From assembly GCA_900753975.1 (NCBI GenBank), contig CAAEBC010000024.1:1-7702 (forward strand): a stretch of DNA of 7,702 nt. Reading direction: 5' to 3'. The position numbers and the translations under genes are program-made. The notes below the pieces were generated by a model, which saw nothing but the letters and a program-made list of their open reading frames with translations, did not search any database and was not told the origin of the DNA. Positions 1-5,137 of the stretch are shown here, in pieces; positions within the stretch are counted from its first letter, which is position 1, and every line of letters starts with the position of its first letter. Source of the stretch: Clostridia bacterium. Lineage in GTDB: Bacteria > Bacillota > Clostridia > TANB77 > UBA1234.

Positions 1-76
1 GTTATAAAAAACTTGCACTATCTTGGTTATAAAAAACTTGCACTATCTTGGTTATAAAAAACTTACCATTATCTCG
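1..76. repeat. 25-bp tandem repeat, three copies, probably continuing left of the window
   Basis: The unit begins gttataaaaaacttgcacta and ends with tcttg. Copies at 1-25 and 26-50 are identical. The third, at 51-76, is 26 bp long and diverged at its right end (acttaccattatctcg). A fourth start, gatataaaaag, appears at 77 and then the match is lost. Because copy 1 starts at the first base of the window, the array is probably longer. The unit is not a multiple of three and contains stops, so it is not coding. It has no dyad symmetry, so it is unlike a CRISPR repeat. The function is unknown. Positions 77-173 contain no other feature I can support. Confidence 0.85.
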
Positions 77-173
77 GATATAAAAAGTATAATTCAAGAA
101 GTTTATATTTTGATTGATTATATTATCTTTTTGTGAGAAAATATACATATAATATTTTTATAAGAGGTGTATT

Positions 174-1271
174 ATGGAAAAGTTGGATAAAAGAACTTGG
201 AAAATAATTCAAAGAATAGCTGTCTTCTTAGGCACAATATTAATGCTTTTCTTGATAGCAAAGTTTGCAGTTTATTTCATGCCATTTTTAATTGCTGGTA
301 TTCTTGCTATTATGATAGAGCCTGTAATAAAGTTTTGCATGAATAAATTAAGAATGAGTAGAAGAGTTAGTTCGTTTATTGTTGTTTCGGTGACAATTAT
401 TTTATTTTGCTTAGCTATTTTTTTTGGTGGTGCAGCAGCAATAAAAGAGGTTATAAAACTTACTGGCAATTTAACTCCGGCTATATCTACGGTTATGACT
501 AAAACGAAAGAGCTTATAAATAGCATTGAAATTAACGGCGAAATTATTTCACCTGAAGTTGTGACAACTGTTGAAAATTCTATTATGGATTTTATTGGTA
601 ATGTAGGCACTTGGATAGCAAATTTAGCTGGTGAACTTATGAAGTATCTTTTGTCTTTACCAACTATGGTTATAAATATAATAATAACGATTTTGGCTTT
701 GATTTTTTTCACTAAAGATCGTATATATGTAATTGATCTTATGGAACATCATTTGCCAAAGAGTTGGATTAAAAAGATAACGACTGTTACTTCTGAGTTT
801 TTCTCTACTCTTGGTGGATATATTAAAGTGTATGCAAAAATTTTGTTTATAACGTTTGTTGAGTTGTATTTGGCTTTTAATATATATAATGTTATCGGGT
901 TTAAAATTGATTATCCATTTTTACTTGCTGTGTCAATTGCTATAGTGGATATTTTGCCGATTCTTGGTGTTGGAACAGTATTAAATCCATGGGCTTTGTG
1001 GTTATTACTTACTGGTAATTATGGTTTTGCAATTGCTGTTTTTGTTACTTATGTGTTGATTTTTATTATAAGACAATTTTTGGAGCCGAAGCTTGTTAGT
1101 AAACAATTTGGAATACATCCGATAATTACTCTTTTTGCTATGTATGCTGGCTTTAAGGCGGCTGGTGTTTTTGGATTGATTCTTGGACCGATAGGACTTA
1201 TGATTATAAAATGTATTTTTGCAACTCAAATTGAAAATGGTTTGTTTAAGGATTTATTTGACGAAAAATAA
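174..1271 (+). CDS. ytvI: AI-2E family membrane protein, YtvI-like (sporulation integral membrane protein)
   Basis: This 365-residue polytopic membrane protein belongs to the AI-2E exporter-like (UPF0118/PerM) family. The family is recognised from FFTKDR at 178-183, DILPILGVGTVLNPW at 259-273, RQFLEPKLVSKQFGIHP at 300-316 and GLILGP at 334-339. Hydrophobic segments lie at about 15-55, 65-90, 160-180, 220-265, 270-300 and 315-350, with a soluble section at about 95-155. The length and the LPILGVGTVLNPW and EPKLVSKQFGIHP blocks are closest to the sporulation protein YtvI of endospore formers, as I recall it. Other members move small solutes, so the substrate is unknown. The start is set by AAGAGGTG at 162-169. 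A gap of 14 nt separates it from lemA, so the two are probably co-transcribed. The family call is secure, but the YtvI subfamily is an inference. Confidence 0.88.
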   Translation: MEKLDKRTWKIIQRIAVFLGTILMLFLIAKFAVYFMPFLIAGILAIMIEPVIKFCMNKLRMSRRVSSFIVVSVTIILFCLAIFFGGAAAIKEVIKLTGNLTPAISTVMTKTKELINSIEINGEIISPEVVTTVENSIMDFIGNVGTWIANLAGELMKYLLSLPTMVINIIITILALIFFTKDRIYVIDLMEHHLPKSWIKKITTVTSEFFSTLGGYIKVYAKILFITFVELYLAFNIYNVIGFKIDYPFLLAVSIAIVDILPILGVGTVLNPWALWLLLTGNYGFAIAVFVTYVLIFIIRQFLEPKLVSKQFGIHPIITLFAMYAGFKAAGVFGLILGPIGLMIIKCIFATQIENGLFKDLFDEK

Positions 1272-1285
1272 GGAGGAAGTCTTAA

Positions 1286-1822
1286 ATGTGGTTTGTTATT
1301 ATTGCAATTGTTTTAATAATATTTATACTAATGTATAATCAGTTAGTAAGGGAAGGCAAGCAAGCTGACAATTCTTTTTCAACTGTGAATGTACTTTTGA
1401 AAAAGAGATATGACTTGATTCCTAATTTGGTAAATACGGTAAAGGGTTATGCTATGCATGAAAAAGAGGTTTTTGAAAAGGTGACACTATTAAGGAATGA
1501 AGCGATTTCTCAAAAATCTCATGATGAGATTGTGAAATTGGATAATGGTATATCAAGTGGTATCAAAGATATATTTGCTGTTGCTGAAGCTTATCCGGAG
1601 CTTATGGCATCTGAAAATTTTTTAGCTTTACAAAAATCTCTTGAAAAAATGGAGGATGAACTTTTAGCAGCTAGAAGGACTTATAATGCAGCTGTTACTG
1701 AATATAATATTTCACTTGATTCGTTTCCGACTAACTTGGTTGGTAAGATTTTTAAGTTAAAGAAGAAAGAGTTATTTGTTATAGATGATAAAGCAAAGGA
1801 TAACGTAAAGGTTGATTTGTAA
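1286..1822 (+). CDS. lemA: LemA family protein
   Basis: The 178-residue product is a LemA family protein: one N-terminal transmembrane helix (about residues 2-18) followed by a long helical domain. Diagnostic sequence is KKRYDLIPNLVNTVKGYAMH near 39-58 and, towards the C-terminus, ENFLALQKSLEKMEDELLAA, RRTYNAAVTEYN and SFPTNLVGK. Length matches the usual 180-200 residues. LemA proteins are predicted to have a short outside N-terminus and a cytoplasmic helical bundle. Their biochemical role is not established; the name comes from a Listeria antigen. The start follows an ideal AAGGAGG at 1270-1276 that overlaps the stop codon of the upstream gene. The next gene begins 14 nt after the stop and encodes DUF3137, a frequent LemA neighbour, which suggests a shared envelope function. 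Confidence 0.96.
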   Translation: MWFVIIAIVLIIFILMYNQLVREGKQADNSFSTVNVLLKKRYDLIPNLVNTVKGYAMHEKEVFEKVTLLRNEAISQKSHDEIVKLDNGISSGIKDIFAVAEAYPELMASENFLALQKSLEKMEDELLAARRTYNAAVTEYNISLDSFPTNLVGKIFKLKKKELFVIDDKAKDNVKVDL

Positions 1823-1836
1823 AGGTGTGAATTTTT

Positions 1837-2715
1837 ATGGATGAAGAATTGGTTAAAGGTATATATTTGAAAATCAAAATGTATAGAAATAAAAGTATAA
1901 AGTTTTTTTCTGTGTGTATTGCTTTAGTTATTGCTTTTTTTGTAATTATGGGAATTTTAATAAGTATTCATGCTCCTACGTTTGCAGTTGTTTTATTTGG
2001 GATTTTTGTTGCTGCCGCAATTGGGCTTATGGTTTATTTTTATCGTGTTAATATGAATGATAAAACGGCTTTAAAAAATAGGATTTTAAATTATTTTTTA
2101 TCTTCTAGAAAAGATAAACATGAAGTTATATTGTATTTTCCTGTTGGAAGTATGAAAAATGACTTTGTAAATTCAAATATTTATAATGGATACAATAATT
2201 TGTTTTTTACTGAGCAGGTAAATATAGGAAATGGATTTAAGATTGCTAATGCTCTTGCGACTGATAGAACTGATGAAAGTAGGGTTATTAAGTTTGATGG
2301 TATTTTTGCTGCTAAGAAAATTGACGAGTTTTATGAAAATGAAATTATTATAAAACCTGATTTTGAAAATAAGTATGTAAGTAGTGTTGTTATAAGTAAT
2401 GATAAGCTTATTGGGAATGATTCTCAAAAGGTTTATTTGGAAAGTGCTGAGTTTGAAAAGTATTTTGAGGTTTGCTCTAAAAATCAGATTAAGGCTAGGG
2501 AGATTGTTACACCTAAGTATATGGAGGATTTGTTAAATATAAAGCTTAAGCTTGGAGTTCCGATTAAGGTTATTTATAAAGGGAATATGAAATACATAGC
2601 TATTTGGAATAAGAAGATTTTGGATGACAAAAGTATTTTTAGAAGAAATTTAGACTTGAAGGCTTTGAAAGAGGAGTTTGACTATATTATAGAGGCTTGT
2701 GAAAATATAATATAG
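1837..2715 (+). CDS. DUF3137 domain membrane protein
   Basis: The product has 292 residues. A short cytoplasmic N-terminus is followed by two transmembrane helices (about 23-44 and 48-70) and a soluble domain from about 75 to 290. The soluble part looks like DUF3137: an expected IKFDGIFAAKKIDEFYENEI block at about 148-167, then VYLESAEFEKYFEVCSKNQI near 200-219 and EIVTPKYMEDLLNIK near 223-237, matching the family pattern of an F-x-K-x-F-x-V block followed by a TP-x-x-M-x-x-L block. Molecular function is unknown. It follows lemA after 14 nt with AAAGGTG at 1821-1827, nine bases before ATG. It is the last gene of the first plus-strand cluster, and the arm of a large palindrome starts three bases after its stop. 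The family assignment rests on pattern recall and gene neighbourhood. Confidence 0.8.
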   Translation: MDEELVKGIYLKIKMYRNKSIKFFSVCIALVIAFFVIMGILISIHAPTFAVVLFGIFVAAAIGLMVYFYRVNMNDKTALKNRILNYFLSSRKDKHEVILYFPVGSMKNDFVNSNIYNGYNNLFFTEQVNIGNGFKIANALATDRTDESRVIKFDGIFAAKKIDEFYENEIIIKPDFENKYVSSVVISNDKLIGNDSQKVYLESAEFEKYFEVCSKNQIKAREIVTPKYMEDLLNIKLKLGVPIKVIYKGNMKYIAIWNKKILDDKSIFRRNLDLKALKEEFDYIIEACENII

Positions 2716-2717
2716 AA

Positions 2718-3019
2718 GGGAAATTTTGAAATAAAAATTGGTTGGTCCGTCCCCCTCGTTTAAGTGTGGTATCTTAGGTAGGTATTAAAAGATAAAGATG
2801 GAGGCCTTTGATAAAACTTTTATCCGCAATGGCTTTGTCAAGGTAGTATTGCTGTTTTATGCAATAGGTAGGTTGATAAATGTTTACGCAATCTCCACCT
2901 TGACAAAATTGCTACTAAAAGTGTTATCAAAGACTCCATCTTTATCATTTAATACCTACCTAAGGCACCACACTTAAACGAGGGGGACGGACCAACCAAT
3001 TTTTATTTCGAAATTTTTT
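2718..3019. repeat. Large palindromic element 1 (about 300 bp, hairpin arms of about 133 bp)
   Basis: The two halves are reverse complements over about 133 bp around a 35-nt centre (2853-2887). The outer stem pairs base i with base 5737-i. It runs without a true mismatch from 2718 to 2770 against 2967 to 3019 (G-T pairs only at the outer end and at 2727). It then has isolated mismatches at 2771 and 2790 and a one-base bulge near 2804. Its GC-rich section contains ggtccgtccccctcgttt. The inner part, about 2810-2852 and 2888-2928, is almost identical to the core of the element at 3601-3759 but in the opposite orientation. It fills the 315-bp gap between the stops of two convergent genes (2715 and 3031), so any transcript would end in an enormous hairpin. 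It may serve as a bidirectional terminator. It encodes no protein, so if mobile it would depend on functions supplied elsewhere. Confidence 0.88.
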
Positions 3020-3030
3020 CGGGGGATCGG

Positions 3031-3498
3031 TTAGTCTTTTGGTGGATATACAAAAATGTTTTCGGGTGTTGTTATGCGTTTTATGGTGCCTACTTTTATT
3101 ATTGGTATTGCTCCGTAATAGTCGCCTAGGAAGATTGTTCCATAGATTTCAACCCAAACGTTGTCTTCGAAGTCTGAAGCTTTATCGTATTTACAAAGGA
3201 AACCAACTATATTGGCTTCTTTTTCGTTTATGAGCATATCTCTGGCAACTACAAATTGGTCTTCTTCAAAGTCTTTTGCCCTGAATATGTATCCAGTGGT
3301 TTGAATGTTTCTACCAACATACTTAGAGATGTTGGCATGTGAATCTTTTAGGATTTTTGTATAGTTTGCGTTTGTCATAATGATTGTTTTGGTATTTATA
3401 ATTATTGAGAATAAGAAGATTGTGAGAAGTAGTATTATTAAAAAGATAAAGATATATCTGATTTTATGTATGTCTAGTTTTATATTGAAAATTTTCAT
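3031..3498 (-). CDS. Small membrane-anchored protein resembling the DUF1980/TIGR03943 C-terminal domain
   Basis: The 155-residue product has one N-terminal transmembrane helix (about 15-34) and a soluble domain from about 43 to 153. The domain pattern is NYTKILKDSHANISKYVGRN, then QTTGYIFRAKDF, QFVVARDML, IVGFLCKYDKASDF, WVEIYGTIF, IPIIKV and a final PENIFVYPP. This order resembles the C-terminal domain of the YcgQ-like DUF1980/TIGR03943 proteins, which I expect to be an OB-fold. Here that domain stands alone with a single anchor instead of a multi-helix N-terminus. The cysteines usually found after the ARxxxxx block of that family are absent (ARDMLINEKEAN). AAAGGAG on the minus strand (3507-3513) lies eight bases before the start. 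It is the only minus-strand gene, and palindromic elements flank it on both sides. The function is unknown, and no metal-binding or catalytic residues are evident. Confidence 0.75.
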   Translation of the reverse strand: MKIFNIKLDIHKIRYIFIFLIILLLTIFLFSIIINTKTIIMTNANYTKILKDSHANISKYVGRNIQTTGYIFRAKDFEEDQFVVARDMLINEKEANIVGFLCKYDKASDFEDNVWVEIYGTIFLGDYYGAIPIIKVGTIKRITTPENIFVYPPKD

Positions 3499-3600
3499 AG
3501 AAGCAACTCCTTTCTATTTAATGAATATGTTAATGCTGGATTTAATATGTTTTATTATTTTGGGTATTTCTTGGAATATGTATTTGAGGATGCTGTGCTT

Positions 3601-3759
3601 GTAGTTACAGTTCATCTTAAAAAAGGTATAAGGTCTGATAACACTTTTAGGAGCAATTTTGTCAAGGTGGAGATTGCATTAGCAATACTACCTTGGCAAA
3701 GCCTTGCGGATAAAAGTTTTATCAGACCTTATACCTTTTTTAAGATGAACTGTAACTAT
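3601..3759. repeat. Palindromic element 2 (about 158 bp), sharing its core with element 1
   Basis: This is a hairpin-forming palindrome in which base i pairs with base 7360-i. The outer arms are perfectly complementary for 40 bp (3602-3641 with 3719-3758). The core arms continue, with mismatches and small bulges, to attgc at 3673-3677 and gcaat at 3682-3686, leaving a four-base loop (atta). The core left arm, about 3636-3677, differs from the reverse complement of the matching arm of element 1 at one base. The right arm, about 3681-3724, differs by one substitution and one indel. The outer arms (agttacagttcatctt, then ggtataaggtc) have no counterpart in element 1. It lies in the divergent gap between the minus-strand gene (start 3498) and cmk (start 3857), so it may influence either promoter. 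An open frame across it is incidental. Confidence 0.88.
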
Positions 3760-3794
3760 TTGTAAAGTTTTGTGTAGTAAATGTTAAAATAATA

Positions 3795-3823
3795 TTGAGT
3801 ATAAAAAAAGAATATAATAGAAT
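3795..3823 (+). promoter_or_regulatory. Possible sigma-A promoter for cmk-plsC-DUF2207
   Basis: TTGAGT at 3795-3800 and TAGAAT at 3818-3823 are 17 bp apart, with the cmk start 33 bp downstream. A perfect TATAAT at 3813-3818 overlaps but has no good -35 box at the right distance. The region is so AT-rich that chance matches are likely. A promoter somewhere in 3760-3840 is expected because the upstream gene is divergent. Confidence 0.35.
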
Positions 3824-3856
3824 AATATGTAGAAAGTTTGGAAAGGGGTAGTCGAT

Positions 3857-4531
3857 ATGATAATTGCGATTGATGGACCTGCTGGTTCGGGTAAAGGCGC
3901 TATTGCTAAGATGATTGATGAAAAACTTGGCTTTACAAGGATTGATACTGGAGCGATGTATAGATGTATTGCATTAAAGATGTTAAGGAATGGTATTGAG
4001 ATAGAAAATATAGAGGCTATTAAGTCTATGCTCAATGATACTAAGATTGAGCTTATTAAGAAGGATGGAGAGTTAACTGTTTGTCTTGATGGTGAGGATG
4101 TTTCTAAGCTTATTAGGACTCCAGAGGTGAATGCTGTTGTTTCTCCTGTTTCTAGTGTTAAAGAGATAAGGATAAAGATGGTTGATTTGCAAAGGGCTAT
4201 GAAAGATGTAGCAAAGGATATTGTTATGGAAGGCAGGGATATAACTACTGTTGTTTTTCCTGATGCTGATTTGAAGGTGTATTTGACGGCGGATTTAGAT
4301 GAACGTGCTAAGAGAAGATACTTGGAGTTAAAAGAAAGTAATGCTGATGTTTCTTATGGAGATGTGTATGAGAATATTAAGTCTAGGGATGAAAATGATA
4401 AGCATAAGGAAATGGGTGCTTTGAAGATTGCTGAGGATGCTGTTGTAATTGATAATACGCATTTGAATATTGAGGAAACGTTTGAAGTATTTAAAAAATT
4501 GATAGAAGAGAATAAGACTATGAAAAGGTAA
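3857..4531 (+). CDS. cmk: Cytidylate kinase (CMP/dCMP kinase)
   Basis: This 224-residue cytoplasmic enzyme transfers the gamma-phosphate of ATP to CMP or dCMP, giving CDP or dCDP. It recycles CMP released by RNA turnover and phospholipid synthesis. The phosphate-binding loop is GPAGSGKG at residues 7-14. The nucleotide-binding DTGAMYR follows at 30-36, EGEDVS-type sequence (DGEDVSKLIRTPEV) lies in the CMP-binding region, and GRDITTVVFPDADLKVYL leads to the ERAKRR lid region. Further blocks are SRDENDKHKE and a terminal DAVVIDNTHLNIEE. All the usual blocks are present and the length is normal for Cmk. The start follows AAAGGGG at 3842-3848. plsC begins 13 nt after the stop; cmk followed by plsC is a common clostridial order. 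The stretch just upstream contains palindromic element 2. Confidence 0.97.
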   Translation: MIIAIDGPAGSGKGAIAKMIDEKLGFTRIDTGAMYRCIALKMLRNGIEIENIEAIKSMLNDTKIELIKKDGELTVCLDGEDVSKLIRTPEVNAVVSPVSSVKEIRIKMVDLQRAMKDVAKDIVMEGRDITTVVFPDADLKVYLTADLDERAKRRYLELKESNADVSYGDVYENIKSRDENDKHKEMGALKIAEDAVVIDNTHLNIEETFEVFKKLIEENKTMKR

Positions 4532-4544
4532 AAGGTGATGGAGA

Positions 4545-5132
4545 ATGGTTAGAAAGATTGTAAAGGGTTTTGCTAATATAATGTGTCATATTATTTATAG
4601 GTTTGATGTGAAGGGGTTAGAAAATATTCCTAAAGAGGGAGCTGCGATTATATGTGCTAATCATATTCATTTGCTTGACTCGGTTACGATTGTTATACAT
4701 ATAAAAAGGATGATATATATAATGGTAAAGAAAGAGCTTATGAAGAGCAAAATAGGGTATTGGTTTTTTGATAAGTTAGGTTGTTTTGCTGTTGACAGGG
4801 GCAAAGGTGATGTTAAGGCTATTGAAGATGCAGAGGGACATGTAAAAGATGGTGATTTGCTTATGATTTTTCCAGAAGGTAAAAGAAATGGAATGGCTAA
4901 AGGAATAAAGATGAAGAAAGGTGCTGCAATGGTTGCTTTGCAAACTAAGACTCCGATTATACCTGTTGGAATTTCTGGAAGTTTTATGCCTTTTACAAAA
5001 ATTAAAATCAGATTTGGAAAGCCAATGGATTTAAATGCTTATTTTGAGATGGAAAAGACTGGACCAAGGGAATGGATAACTGTTACAAAGAAGATGGAAG
5101 AAGAAATTATTTCTTTAAGAGATGGGGAGTAA
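4545..5132 (+). CDS. plsC: 1-acyl-sn-glycerol-3-phosphate acyltransferase (lysophosphatidate acyltransferase)
   Basis: The 195-residue product is a PlsC-type acyltransferase that adds a second acyl chain to lysophosphatidic acid, forming phosphatidic acid at the inner face of the membrane. The catalytic HX4D motif is NHIHLLD (His40, Asp45). The glycerophosphate-binding motif is FPEGKRN at 109-115, preceded by VDRG at 83-86, and PIIPVGI supplies the fourth conserved block. It is short but typical for compact clostridial PlsC proteins, with an amphipathic N-terminus rather than a clear transmembrane helix. AAGGTG at 4532-4537 places the start at 4545; an earlier ATG at 4538 is out of frame. The stop TAA at 5130-5132 lies five bases before the chosen start of the next gene, implying co-transcription with cmk and the DUF2207 gene. 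The exact acyl substrate cannot be read from sequence. Confidence 0.94.
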   Translation: MVRKIVKGFANIMCHIIYRFDVKGLENIPKEGAAIICANHIHLLDSVTIVIHIKRMIYIMVKKELMKSKIGYWFFDKLGCFAVDRGKGDVKAIEDAEGHVKDGDLLMIFPEGKRNGMAKGIKMKKGAAMVALQTKTPIIPVGISGSFMPFTKIKIRFGKPMDLNAYFEMEKTGPREWITVTKKMEEEIISLRDGE

Positions 5133-5137
5133 TGTAT

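Noticed and set aside
1..76. CRISPR array
   Set aside because: The units are directly adjacent without unique spacers, and there are no cas genes.
148..153. TATAAT as a -10 box for the ytvI-like gene
   Set aside because: No acceptable -35 box lies 16-18 bp upstream, and transcription would start almost on the ribosome binding site. The region is AT-rich enough for chance matches.
272..712. 146-residue minus-strand open frame
   Set aside because: It lies entirely inside the YtvI-like gene, which has clear family motifs and a good ribosome binding site. The reverse frame is a shadow.
3547..3765. 72-residue plus-strand open frame across element 2
   Set aside because: It runs through both arms of a palindrome, lacks a ribosome binding site and encodes no recognisable domain; the DNA structure explains it.
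5072..5137. Earlier starts for the DUF2207 gene (5072 or 5132)
   Set aside because: The first lies inside plsC without a ribosome binding site and would bury the signal peptide. The second is only two bases from the GGGGAG site.
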